From: Rhodobacter sp. SGA-6-6
Lineage (GTDB): Bacteria; Pseudomonadota; Alphaproteobacteria; Rhodobacterales; Rhodobacteraceae
Direction: 5' to 3'
Assembly (NCBI RefSeq): GCF_011043545.1
Contig: NZ_JAAKGP010000019.1
Location: forward strand, 1 to 39,023
DNA length: 39,023 bases
In this document: positions 15,654 through 23,675 of the stretch, piece after piece
How the letters are laid out: every line of letters begins with the position of its first letter
Numbering within the stretch: the first letter of the stretch is position 1
The notes under the pieces: generated by a model
Told to the model about the DNA's origin: nothing
What the model saw: the letters and a program-made list of their open reading frames with translations, nothing else
The model's database searches: none
Made by a program: the position numbers and the translations under genes

Positions 15654-16904
15654 ATGCCAGCACCCGGAGAGAACCTGCGGATCGACCCCGCGCGGCTGTG
15701 GGACAGCCTGATGGAGATGGCGAAGATCGGCCCCGGCGTGGCCGGGGGCTGCAACCGCCAGACCCTGACCGATGCCGATGGCGAGGCGCGCCACCTCTTC
15801 GCCGGCTGGTGCCGGGCGGCGGGGATGACGATGGGCGTCGATTCCATGGGCAACATGTTCGCCACCCGGGCGGGCGAGGACCCCGGGGCGCTGCCGGTCT
15901 ACATGGGATCGCATCTCGACACCCAGCCGACGGGCGGGAAATACGACGGCGTGCTGGGGGTCCTCGGCGCGCTGGAGGTGGTGCGGACCATGAACGACAT
16001 GGGAGTGCGGACGAGGCGCCCGATCGTGGTCACCAACTGGACCAACGAGGAGGGTGCGCGCTTCGCCCCGGCGATGCTGGCCTCCGGCGTCTTCGCCGGC
16101 ATCCATACCGAGGGTTATGCGAAAGGGCGCACCGACCTCGACGGCAAGGTCTTCGGCGAGGAACTGGCGCGGATCGGCTGGGTCGGCGACGAGAAGGTCG
16201 GCGCCCGCAGGATGCACGCCATGCTGGAACTGCACATCGAGCAGGGTCCGATCCTGGAGGCCGAGGGCAAGACCATCGGCGTCGTCACCCACGGCCAGGG
16301 CCTGTGGTGGCTGGAGATCACCCTGACCGGGAAAGAGGCGCATACCGGATCGACGCCGATGAAGATGCGGGTCAACGCCGGCCTCGGCATGGCCCGGATC
16401 ACCGAGCGGGTGCACCAGATCGCCATGAGCCACCAGCCCGATGCGGTGGGGGCGGTGGGGCAGGTCAAGGTCTTCCCAAACTCGCGCAACGTGATCCCGG
16501 GCAAGGTGGTGTTCACGGTGGACATCCGCAGCCCCGAGCAGAGCAAGCTGGACGCGATGAAGGCCGAGGTGATCCGCGCCGCCCATGCGGTGGCGGCCGA
16601 ACTCGGCCTCGGCTGCAGCATCGAGGAGGTCGGGCATTTCGACCCCGTCACCTTCGATCCCGGCCTGGTGAAGATCGTCCGCGGCGCGGCCGAGAAACTG
16701 GGCCATTCCCACATGGACATCGTGAGCGGCGCCGGCCACGACGCCTGCTGGATCAACCGGGTGGCCCCCACGGTGATGGTGATGTGCCCCTGCGTGGACG
16801 GGCTGAGCCACAACGAGGCCGAGGAGATCACGCCGGACTGGGCGGCGGCGGGGACGGATGTGCTGCTTCATGCGGCGCTGGAGGTGGCGGAGGTGGTGGG
16901 GTGA
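15654..16904 (+). CDS. N-carbamoyl-beta-alanine / N-carbamoyl-amino-acid amidohydrolase (M20 family)
   Basis: This 416-residue zinc amidohydrolase of the HyuC/AllC/beta-ureidopropionase group (M20) would release ammonia and CO2 from the N-carbamoyl beta-amino acid made by dihydropyrimidinase, the last step of reductive pyrimidine breakdown. Metal ligands are visible: His87 (GSHLDTQ), Asp98 (KYDGV), Glu132-Glu133 (TNEEGARF), His194 (ELHIEQGP) and a late SGAGHDA histidine. The dimerisation domain lies at about 215-330. I chose ATG 15654 with AGGGAG upstream; ATG 15624 is possible. The stop overlaps the GTG start of the next gene. Context favours the beta-ureidopropionase role over hydantoin or allantoate substrates. 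Confidence 0.9.
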   Translation: MPAPGENLRIDPARLWDSLMEMAKIGPGVAGGCNRQTLTDADGEARHLFAGWCRAAGMTMGVDSMGNMFATRAGEDPGALPVYMGSHLDTQPTGGKYDGVLGVLGALEVVRTMNDMGVRTRRPIVVTNWTNEEGARFAPAMLASGVFAGIHTEGYAKGRTDLDGKVFGEELARIGWVGDEKVGARRMHAMLELHIEQGPILEAEGKTIGVVTHGQGLWWLEITLTGKEAHTGSTPMKMRVNAGLGMARITERVHQIAMSHQPDAVGAVGQVKVFPNSRNVIPGKVVFTVDIRSPEQSKLDAMKAEVIRAAHAVAAELGLGCSIEEVGHFDPVTFDPGLVKIVRGAAEKLGHSHMDIVSGAGHDACWINRVAPTVMVMCPCVDGLSHNEAEEITPDWAAAGTDVLLHAALEVAEVVG

Positions 16905-17437
16905 GCCTCGGGCTGCATCAGAGGATACTGGAGAGCCTGGTTCGTCAGTATGACGCACCGCTTATCCAGAACAATCTGCGAGGGTTCTATGTCGAGCTTA
17001 TGGTTGCGGCTTTGTTGGGCGACGGGTGGCGACATAATGGCTCCGATTGGGGCGCATATGATCTTGAGCATGTCAGCGGCACGAAAATCGAAGTGAAACA
17101 ATCCGCTGCGCGTCAAACCTGGTCCGGGCCGGAAACTGTGGCACGACAACCGATCTTCAGCATCCGCACCCCGAAAATTGAATGGGTGGGGACCGTCCCG
17201 ACGCCGCGGTCGGCAAGAATTGCGGATGCCTATGTGTTTGCCTGGCACGGGGAACATGGTCTGGCGGCCGATCACCGCGACATCTCGCAATGGTCGTTCT
17301 TTGTGGTGCCAACCCACAGCCTTCCTGATCAAAGAACCATCAGCCTCAATCCGCTGAGGGCGCTGGCTGCCCCTGTCGGTGCGGATCATCTCAAACATTC
17401 GGTCGAACAACTCTTCGGGCAAGGAGTGGCAGCATGA
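16901..17437 (+). CDS. Unknown protein with PD-(D/E)XK nuclease-like motif, low GC
   Basis: This 178-residue protein belongs to no family I can name. It starts at GTG 16901, overlapping the upstream stop (GTGA) with GGAGG before it, and its own TGA overlaps the hydA ATG, so it is translationally coupled on both sides. A restriction-endonuclease-like pattern is present: Glu32 in a helix (GFYVELMVAALLG), then Asp54 (GAYDLEH), then Glu64-x-Lys66-Gln67 (KIEVKQSA), matching E...D...ExK. The C-terminal half contains IADAYVFAWHGE and WSFFVVPT strands. Sampled lines are about 50-55% GC against about 75% in a sampled line of the neighbouring amidohydrolase, suggesting horizontal acquisition. Nuclease activity is inferred only. 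Confidence 0.75.
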   Translation: MSLGLHQRILESLVRQYDAPLIQNNLRGFYVELMVAALLGDGWRHNGSDWGAYDLEHVSGTKIEVKQSAARQTWSGPETVARQPIFSIRTPKIEWVGTVPTPRSARIADAYVFAWHGEHGLAADHRDISQWSFFVVPTHSLPDQRTISLNPLRALAAPVGADHLKHSVEQLFGQGVAA

Positions 17438-18885
17438 CCACCATCATCAAGAACGGCACCGTCGTTACCGCCGACCTCACCTACAAGGCCGATGTGCGTG
17501 TGGAAAACGGCGTGATCACCGAGATCGGACCGGACCTCAAGGGCGGCACCGAACTGGATGCCACCGGCTGCTACGTCATGCCCGGGGGCATCGACCCGCA
17601 TACCCATCTGGAGATGCCCTTCATGGGCACCTATTCCACCGACGATTTCGAATCCGGCACGCGGGCGGCCCTTGCGGGGGGCACCACGATGGTGGTGGAT
17701 TTCGTGCTGCCGGGGCAGGGGCAGGGGCTGATGGATGCCGCGCAGATGTGGCACAACAAGTCGACCCGGGCGAATTGCGACTACTCCTACCACATGGCCA
17801 TCACCTGGTGGGGCGGGAAGGTCTTCGACGGCATCGCCGACAGCATCAAGGCCGGCATGACCAGCTTCAAGCATTTCATGGCCTACAAGGGCGCCCTGAT
17901 GGTGAACGACGACGAGATGTTCGCCAGCTTCCGCCGGATCGGCGAACTCGGCGGCCTCGCCATGGTCCATGCCGAGAACGGCGACGTGGTGGCGGAACTG
18001 ACGGCGAAGCTGCTGGCCGAGGGCAACACCGGGCCGGAGGCCCATGCCTATTCCCGCCCGCCGCAGGTGGAGGGCGAGGCGACCAACCGCGCCATCATGA
18101 TCGCCGACATGGCCGGGGTGCCGCTTTATGTCGTCCACACCTCTTGCGAGGAAAGCCATGAGGCGATCCGCCGCGCGCGCCAGCAGGGGAAACGGGTCTG
18201 GGGCGAGCCGCTGATCCAGCACCTGACGCTGGACGAGAGCGAATATTTCCACCCCGACTGGGACCATGCCGCCCGCCGGGTGATGTCGCCGCCCTTCCGG
18301 AACAAGCGGCATCAGGACAGCCTCTGGGCCGGGCTGCAATCCGGCTCGCTCTCCGTGGTGGCCACCGACCATTGCGCCTTCACCACCGAGCAGAAGCGCT
18401 TCGGCCGCGGCGATTTCTCCAAGATCCCCAACGGAACCGGCGGGCTGGAGGACCGGATGCCGATGCTCTGGACCCATGGCGTGGGGACCGGGCGGCTGAC
18501 GCCGAACGAATTCGTCGCGGTGACCTCGACCAACATCGCCAAGATCCTGAACTGCTACCCGAAGAAGGGCGCGGTGCTGGTGGGGGCGGATGCGGACCTG
18601 GTGGTCTGGGACCCTTCGAGCGAGAAGACCATCACCGCGGGCAGCCAGCAGTCGGCCATCGACTACAACGTCTTCGAGGGGCAAAAGGTGAAGGGCCTGC
18701 CGCGGTTCACCCTGACCCGGGGCCTGGTGGCGGTGACGGAGGGCAAGGTGCAGACGCAGGAGGGCCACGGGAAATTCGTCGCGCGCGAGCCGCGCCCGGC
18801 GGTCAATCGCGCGCTGAGCCGCTGGAAGGACCTGACCGCGCCGCGGCCGGTGCAGCGGACCGGCGTGCCGGCGACGGGGGTGTGA
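17434..18885 (+). CDS. hydA: Dihydropyrimidinase (D-hydantoinase)
   Basis: This 483-residue cyclic amidohydrolase opens the dihydropyrimidine ring to an N-carbamoyl beta-amino acid. The binuclear metal site is complete: His56 and His58 (DPHTHLE), the probable carboxylated Lys152 (FMAYKG), VHAEN and VHTSC histidines, and the ATDHCAF aspartate. The length is normal for the family. The ATG overlaps the preceding stop (ATGA). In the pathway it acts between PreTA and the amidohydrolase encoded just upstream. A solo palindrome of the TTTTCGCCGAAAA family follows the stop. Confidence 0.96.
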   Translation: MTTIIKNGTVVTADLTYKADVRVENGVITEIGPDLKGGTELDATGCYVMPGGIDPHTHLEMPFMGTYSTDDFESGTRAALAGGTTMVVDFVLPGQGQGLMDAAQMWHNKSTRANCDYSYHMAITWWGGKVFDGIADSIKAGMTSFKHFMAYKGALMVNDDEMFASFRRIGELGGLAMVHAENGDVVAELTAKLLAEGNTGPEAHAYSRPPQVEGEATNRAIMIADMAGVPLYVVHTSCEESHEAIRRARQQGKRVWGEPLIQHLTLDESEYFHPDWDHAARRVMSPPFRNKRHQDSLWAGLQSGSLSVVATDHCAFTTEQKRFGRGDFSKIPNGTGGLEDRMPMLWTHGVGTGRLTPNEFVAVTSTNIAKILNCYPKKGAVLVGADADLVVWDPSSEKTITAGSQQSAIDYNVFEGQKVKGLPRFTLTRGLVAVTEGKVQTQEGHGKFVAREPRPAVNRALSRWKDLTAPRPVQRTGVPATGV

Positions 18886-18891
18886 ATGACG

Positions 18892-18912
18892 CGATCTTTC
18901 GCCGAAAAATCG
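18892..18912. repeat. Solo palindrome of the TTTTCGnCGAAAA family
   Basis: CGATCTTTCG-C-CGAAAAATCG is a 21-bp inverted repeat with one mismatch pair, 7 nt after the hydA stop. It has the same core as the paired elements at 14804 and 29734 but is single. It may mark a transcript boundary before the ABC transporter genes. Confidence 0.7.
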
Positions 18913-18955
18913 GGTATGGATGAAGATCGGACGGCCGGGACGAAGGGATGACGGC

Positions 18956-19747
18956 GTGAAGGATACTCTCAGCCAGCCGGTCGTCGAAGCGCGCGGCCTC
19001 AATCTGGTGTTCCAGACCGCGGACGGGCCGGTCCAGGCGTTGAAGGATGTGGACCTGACCGTCGGCAAGGGCGATTTCGTCAGTTTCATCGGGCCTTCCG
19101 GCTGCGGCAAGACCACGCTTTTGCGCTGCATCGCCGCGCTGGAGCATCCGACCGGCGGCACCCTGACCGTCAACGGCATGACCCCAGACGAGGCGCGGCG
19201 GAAGCGCGCCTATGGCTATGTCTTCCAGGCGGCGGGGCTTTACCCCTGGCGCACCATCGCCGGCAACATCCGGCTGCCACTGGAGATCATGGGCTTCGAC
19301 CGCGCCGAGCAGGAGGCGCGGGTGGAGCGGGTGCTGGAACTGGTGGAGCTGAAGGGCTTCGGCCGCAAGTTCCCCTGGCAGCTGTCGGGCGGGATGCAGC
19401 AGCGTGCCTCCATCGCCCGGGCCTTGGCCTTCGACGCCGACATCCTGTTGATGGACGAACCCTTCGGCGCGCTGGACGAGATCGTCCGCGACCGGCTGAA
19501 CGAGGAGGTGCTGAAGCTCTGGGCGCGGACCGGCAAGACCATCGGCTTCGTCACCCATTCCATCCCCGAGGCGGTCTATCTCTCCACCAAGATCGTGGTG
19601 ATGTCGCCGCGTCCGGGCCGGATCACCGATGTGATCGACAGCCCCTTGCCGCGCGAAAGGCCGCTCGACATCCGCGACTCGCGCGAGTTCATCGAGATTT
19701 CCCACCGCGTCCGCGAGGGGTTGCGCGCGGGGCATTCCGATGACTGA
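18956..19747 (+). CDS. ABC transporter ATP-binding protein (SsuB/TauB/ThiZ type)
   Basis: This 263-residue ATPase powers import with the two permeases and the binding protein downstream. Walker A GPSGCGKTT, Q-loop (VFQAAGLYPW), ABC signature LSGGMQQRASIARAL, Walker B ILLMDEPFGALDE and the switch histidine (FVTHSI) are all intact. Similarity is to the nitrate/sulfonate/taurine/thiamine-precursor class. I favour GTG 18956, which has AAGGGA upstream; an in-frame ATG at 18920 lacks a ribosome binding site and would add 12 basic residues. Substrate assignment rests on the neighbouring pyrimidine genes. Confidence 0.9.
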   Translation: MKDTLSQPVVEARGLNLVFQTADGPVQALKDVDLTVGKGDFVSFIGPSGCGKTTLLRCIAALEHPTGGTLTVNGMTPDEARRKRAYGYVFQAAGLYPWRTIAGNIRLPLEIMGFDRAEQEARVERVLELVELKGFGRKFPWQLSGGMQQRASIARALAFDADILLMDEPFGALDEIVRDRLNEEVLKLWARTGKTIGFVTHSIPEAVYLSTKIVVMSPRPGRITDVIDSPLPRERPLDIRDSREFIEISHRVREGLRAGHSDD

Positions 19748-19825
19748 GCGGCCGCAAGGGCGGACCGGAGGACCCGTCCGCCGGCAGGACATGACGGCCG
19801 CCGAGGCGGCGCCGGGAGGCCGGGG

Positions 19826-20161
19826 ATGAGCGGGGTCGCCATGCTTTCGCTGGGGGTCGCGACCGGCATCTTCCTCGTCGCCGCCTCGGCGCTGCGGGCC
19901 TATGCGATGCAGGGTCAGCTCTGGATGATCCTGACCTCGCTGGCGCTTTATGCGGCGGGCAACCTGGTGATGGTGCGGGTGATGCGCGACAGCGGCATGG
20001 CGGTGGCGATCTCGGTCTCGGCGGTGCTGCAGCTGGCGCTGGCGACGCTGGTCGCGGTGGTCTTCTTCGCCGAGCGGCCGACCGGCCTGCAATGGGGCGG
20101 CATCGCGCTCGGCGCGGTGGCCGTCGCTATGATCCTCTGGCCGACGGGGAGGGCGGGATGA
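19826..20161 (+). CDS. Small four-helix membrane protein, SMR/EamA-like
   Basis: This 111-residue protein has four hydrophobic helices (about 4-24, 31-50, 58-79, 88-106), the size and layout of small multidrug resistance/half-EamA proteins. The typical SMR Glu14 is not evident in helix 1, so classic drug export is unlikely. GGGAGG precedes ATG 19826, and the stop overlaps the ATG of the first permease (ATGA). It lies between the ATPase and permease genes of an ABC importer, so it may aid that transporter or move a related compound. Confidence 0.75.
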   Translation: MSGVAMLSLGVATGIFLVAASALRAYAMQGQLWMILTSLALYAAGNLVMVRVMRDSGMAVAISVSAVLQLALATLVAVVFFAERPTGLQWGGIALGAVAVAMILWPTGRAG

Positions 20162-21024
20162 GGCGCGCTGCCCCGGTTCTGGTAGTTCTGCTGGGCCTGA
20201 TCGCGCTCTGGTATGCCGCCTCGGTCTGGATGAACGCGACCTGGGTCTACGACCAGGCGGCGCGGGCCGGCGAAAGCCCCACGCTGATGGAGGTGATCCC
20301 GCAGACCATGGCGCAGGAGCGGCCGCTCTTGCCGCCGCCGCATCAGGTGGCCTCAAGGCTGTGGGAGGGGCTGGCGGGGCAGGCGATCACCTCGAAGCGC
20401 AGCCTCGTCTATCACGGCTTCGTCACCTTCCGCGGCACCATGGCGGGCTTTGCGCTCGGCATCGTGCTCGGCGTCGGCCTCGCCATGGCCATCGTGCGGT
20501 TCCGGGTGATGGACATGTCGGTGATGCCCTGGGCGATCATCAGCCAGACCGTGCCCATCGTCGCCATCGCGCCGATGATCCTGGTGGTGTCGAACCAGCT
20601 GGGCATCCAGGGGCGCGAGGTGCCGAAGGCGATCATCGCCAGCTACCTGTCGTTCTTCCCGGTGCTGGTCTCGATGGTCAAGGGCCTGCGGGCGCCCGAC
20701 CAGATGCAGCTGGACCTGCTGAAGACCTGGGGCGCCAGCGAGGGCCAGACCTTCCGCAAGCTGCGCCTGCCGGCCTCGATGCCCTATTTCTTCGCCTCGC
20801 TGAAGGTGGCCGTCGCCGCGGCGCTGGTCGGCACCATCGTCGGCGAACTGCCCACCGGCGCGGTGGAGGGGCTGGGGGCAAGGATGCTGCTCGGCAGCCA
20901 GTATGGCGAGCCGCTGATCACCTGGGCCGCGCTCTTCGCCAGCGCCATCCTCGCCGGCATCCTGATCCTGGCGGTCGGGCTGGTGGAGCGGCTGGCGAAC
21001 CGCCGGATGGGGGTGCGGGCATGA
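20158..21024 (+). CDS. ABC transporter permease (first)
   Basis: This 288-residue integral membrane permease of the SsuC/TauC/ThiX class has an N-terminal helix (about 6-26), a roughly 70-residue periplasmic insertion, then five helices. The EAA-like cytoplasmic loop TWGASEGQTFRKLRLPASMPY docks the ATPase. ATG 20158 overlaps the preceding stop. Its end overlaps the second permease start by 4 nt. The long soluble insertion (about 27-90) is unusual compared with the second permease and may interact with the binding protein. Confidence 0.88.
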   Translation: MRRAAPVLVVLLGLIALWYAASVWMNATWVYDQAARAGESPTLMEVIPQTMAQERPLLPPPHQVASRLWEGLAGQAITSKRSLVYHGFVTFRGTMAGFALGIVLGVGLAMAIVRFRVMDMSVMPWAIISQTVPIVAIAPMILVVSNQLGIQGREVPKAIIASYLSFFPVLVSMVKGLRAPDQMQLDLLKTWGASEGQTFRKLRLPASMPYFFASLKVAVAAALVGTIVGELPTGAVEGLGARMLLGSQYGEPLITWAALFASAILAGILILAVGLVERLANRRMGVRA

Positions 21025-21869
21025 GCGGGGGGATGGTCCTTGCCCTGGCGCTGGCCTTCTGGGCCGCGGCCTGGGCGCTGAACGCCAGGGTGGCGGCCTT
21101 CGGCCGCACCCGGGCGGGCCGCATCTTCGTGCCGGTCCTCTTCGGCATCACCCTGCTGGTGCTGTGGGAGGGGCTGGTGCGCGGCCTCGGCGTCTCGGCC
21201 GTCATCCTGCCGACGCCCTCGGCCATCGCGGCGAAATTTGCCGCTTCCACCGGCCTCCTCTGGGCCGATTTCGTGCAGACGGTGCTGAAGGGGGCGCTGT
21301 CGGGCTTCGTCATCGGCACGGCGGCCGCCTTCGCCACCGCCATCCTGGCCGACCGGGTGCCCTTCCTGCGCGAGGGGCTCTTGCCGGTGGGCAATTTCGT
21401 CGCCGCGCTGCCCATCGTCGGCATGGCGCCGATCCTGGTGATGTGGTTCGGCTTCGGCTGGCAGTCCAAGGCCGCGGTGGTGGTGGCGATGGTGTTCTTC
21501 CCGATGCTGATCAACGTGGTCGCCGGGCTGGCCGCCAGCGACCGGATGCAGCGCGACCTGATGGCGACCTGGGGCGCCAGCTACTGGCAGGCGCTGTGGA
21601 AGCTGCGCCTGCCCGCCGCGATGCCCTTCGTCTTCAACGGGCTGAAGATCGCGGCCTCCTTGGCGCTGATCGGCGCCATCGTCGCGGAATATTTCGGCAG
21701 CCCGGTGGTCGGCATGGGCTTCCGCATCTCCACCGCGGTGGGGGTGTTGAACATCGAACTGGTCTGGGCCGAGATCGCGGTGGCGGCGCTGGCCGGCTCG
21801 GCCTTCTACGGGCTGATCGCGCTGGCCGAGAAGGCGGTGACCTTCTGGCACCCGTCGCAAAGGAACTGA
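21021..21869 (+). CDS. ABC transporter permease (second)
   Basis: This 282-residue permease partners the first. It has two N-terminal helices (about 3-20, 34-54), the core helices, and an EAA loop with the sequence TWGASYWQALWKLRLPAAMPF, very like that of the first permease, which indicates a heterodimer derived by duplication. The ATGA overlap at 21021 indicates coupling. It would import, with the THI5/NMT1-like binding protein encoded next, a substrate inferred to be a pyrimidine, hydantoin or thiamine-pyrimidine precursor. Confidence 0.88.
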   Translation: MSGGMVLALALAFWAAAWALNARVAAFGRTRAGRIFVPVLFGITLLVLWEGLVRGLGVSAVILPTPSAIAAKFAASTGLLWADFVQTVLKGALSGFVIGTAAAFATAILADRVPFLREGLLPVGNFVAALPIVGMAPILVMWFGFGWQSKAAVVVAMVFFPMLINVVAGLAASDRMQRDLMATWGASYWQALWKLRLPAAMPFVFNGLKIAASLALIGAIVAEYFGSPVVGMGFRISTAVGVLNIELVWAEIAVAALAGSAFYGLIALAEKAVTFWHPSQRN

Positions 21870-21921
21870 AACCCTGACCCGGGGGAGCGAACCATCCGGG
21901 CGGCAACATGGAGGTGAGACG

Positions 21922-22911
21922 ATGAAGAAGCTGCTGACTGCCGGTCTTCTGGCGCTGATGGCGGGCTCGGCCGGGGCCGAGGACGTGACGCTGCAACTGA
22001 AATGGGTGACCCAGGCGCAGTTCGCCGGCTATTACGTCGCCAAGGACAAGGGCTTCTACGAGGAAGAGGGCCTGAACGTCACCATCAAGCCGGGCGGCCC
22101 CGACATCGCGCCCGAGCAGGTGATCGCCTCCGGCCAGGCCGACGTGATCACCACCTGGATGCCGGCGGCGCTGGCTGCGCGCGAGCGCGGGGTGCCGCTG
22201 GTCAACATCGCCCAGCCGTTCAAGAACGGCGGGCTGGAGTTCACCTGCCTGAAGGAGACCGGCGTCGAGAGCCCGGCCGACTTCCCCGGCAAGACCCTGG
22301 GGGTCTGGTTCTTCGGCAACGAATATCCGTTCTACGCCTGGATGGCCAAGCTCGGGCTGGCGACCGACGGTTCCGAGGGCGGGGTGACGGTGCTGAAACA
22401 GGCCTTCAACGTCGATGCGCTGCTGCAGAAACAGGCCGCCTGCATCTCGGTGATGACCTACAACGAATACGGCCAGGTGCTGGACGCCGGCATCACGCCG
22501 GACCAGCTGGTGACCTTCAACTACCGCGACGAGGGCGTGGTGGTGCTGGAGGACGGGCTCTACGTCATGGAGGACCGCCTGGCCGACCCGGCCTTCGCCG
22601 AGACCATGGTGAAATTCGTCCGCGCCTCGATGAAGGGCTGGAAATACGCCGAGGCCAACCCGGACGAAGCCGCGCAGATCGTCATCGACAACGACGAATC
22701 CGGGGCGCAGTCGCTGGCCCACCAGCAATACATGATGTCCGAGGTGGCCAAGCTGACCGCGGGCGGCAACGGCGCGCTGGACCCGGCGGATTTCGACGCC
22801 ACCGTGGCCTCGCTGCTGGCGGCGGTCTCGCCCGAGAACCCGGCGATCACCAAGGCGCCCGAGGGCAAGGCCTGGACGCACGAGATCACCGACAAGGCGC
22901 TGGCGGAGTAA
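21922..22911 (+). CDS. ABC transporter substrate-binding protein, NMT1/THI5-like
   Basis: This 329-residue periplasmic binding protein has a signal peptide (MKKLLTAGLLALMAGSAGA, cleavage near residue 19). The N-lobe QLKWVTQAQFAGYYVAKDKG followed by GPDIAPEQVIASGQADV is the hallmark of the NMT1/THI5 family, whose members bind thiamine pyrimidine precursors (ThiY), riboflavin (RibY) or sulfonates. Next to dihydropyrimidinase and PreTA genes, a pyrimidine or dihydropyrimidine ligand is the best inference. GGAGGTGAGACG precedes ATG 21922. A terminator follows, so it is the last gene of the operon. Confidence 0.9.
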   Translation: MKKLLTAGLLALMAGSAGAEDVTLQLKWVTQAQFAGYYVAKDKGFYEEEGLNVTIKPGGPDIAPEQVIASGQADVITTWMPAALAARERGVPLVNIAQPFKNGGLEFTCLKETGVESPADFPGKTLGVWFFGNEYPFYAWMAKLGLATDGSEGGVTVLKQAFNVDALLQKQAACISVMTYNEYGQVLDAGITPDQLVTFNYRDEGVVVLEDGLYVMEDRLADPAFAETMVKFVRASMKGWKYAEANPDEAAQIVIDNDESGAQSLAHQQYMMSEVAKLTAGGNGALDPADFDATVASLLAAVSPENPAITKAPEGKAWTHEITDKALAE

Positions 22912-22931
22912 TCGCCTGCGCTTCGGAACCG

Positions 22932-22962
22932 GGCGGGCGGGGGAGACTCTCGCCCGCCTTTT
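22932..22962 (+). terminator. Rho-independent terminator of the pyrimidine/ABC operon
   Basis: GGCGGGCG (22932-22939) pairs with CGCCCGCC (22951-22958) and is followed by TTTT. It starts 20 nt after the binding-protein stop. Confidence 0.85.
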
Positions 22963-23024
22963 CCATGCCATTCCTTAACCTTTCGCTGCTTTGCTGCCGG
23001 TGCAAGAGAAAGGAGAGGCCGCGG

Positions 23025-23420
23025 ATGAGACTGACCGGATGGCTGCTGGCGGCGCTCGGGCTGGCGGGGCTGGTCCTGCTGGTCTGGCGCGAGGGGCAGG
23101 GCGGTCCGCCGCGCTTCCTCTTCGCCATGCCGGGAAAGCCGGAGGAGGCGGCCTATTGCCTCGCCGTCTCCGAACGCATCCGCGAGATCACCCGCGGCGC
23201 CGGCCCGGCGGGGATGGAGCGGCATCTGGACGAGCAGATCGCCTTCTGGCGCCTCCGCGCCGGATCGGCGCTCGGCGCCGGCCGCGCCGCGCTGGCGCGC
23301 GACAGCACCGCGCCGGGGGTGAACGAACAGGCGCATCTGCATCTGGCGGTGCAGGATTGCGCGCTGCGGGCGATCAATTTCTACGGCCACCGCTTTCCCG
23401 GGCTGGAGGCGGGCAGTTGA
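23025..23420 (+). CDS. Hypothetical membrane-anchored protein
   Basis: This 131-residue protein has one N-terminal hydrophobic segment (about 5-21) that could be an anchor or uncleaved signal. The rest is soluble and probably periplasmic, with two cysteines (AAYCLAV and VQDCALRA) that might form a disulfide. I do not recognise the family. AAAGGAG is upstream of ATG 23025. It is a single gene between the operon terminator and a pair of inverted repeats. Confidence 0.65.
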   Translation: MRLTGWLLAALGLAGLVLLVWREGQGGPPRFLFAMPGKPEEAAYCLAVSERIREITRGAGPAGMERHLDEQIAFWRLRAGSALGAGRAALARDSTAPGVNEQAHLHLAVQDCALRAINFYGHRFPGLEAGS

Positions 23421-23490
23421 ATTGAGCGGCTTCGCCGCAAGCCTTTCGTCTCGCCTCTGCGCGCAAGCGCGCAACCGGCTCGGGTATGCC

Positions 23491-23602
23491 TCCGGCGGGG
23501 ATATTTAGGGACAGATGAAATTCGGGAGAGGTCTTCCTGACTTCATCTGGCCCCAAATATCCTCTGGGGGTCCGGGGGGCGAAGCGCCCCCGGTCCGACG
23601 AC
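23491..23602. repeat. Inverted pair of GGATATTT/CAGATGAA repeats plus GC hairpin
   Basis: The tail GGATATTTAGGGACAGATGA (23499-23518) is repeated in inverse orientation at 23541-23562 (TTCATCTGG...AAATATCC), so the region can form a stem of roughly 20 bp. To the right lies GGGGGCG-AAG-CGCCCCC, the hairpin that belongs to the minus-strand copy. The same hairpin-plus-tail arrangement follows the kinase gene at 2747-2811. It fills most of the 255-nt gap before the XRE gene. Confidence 0.8.
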
Positions 23603-23645
23603 GGCCGCAAGGGACTCCGCCGCGATTGCCTTTCCCCGCACCTCT

Positions 23646-23665
23646 TGTAAAGTCTGTAAATTACA
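23646..23665 (+). promoter_or_regulatory. Putative autoregulatory operator of the ScfR-type regulator
   Basis: TGTAAAGTCTGTAAATTACA holds a TGTAAA direct repeat with 9-bp spacing and the perfect palindrome TGTAAATTACA. It ends where the AGGAGG ribosome binding site starts, 10 nt before the ATG at 23676. Related regulators (RamB) bind short TTTGCAAA-like sites, so self-repression is plausible. Confidence 0.45.
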
Positions 23666-23675
23666 GGAGGGCCGA

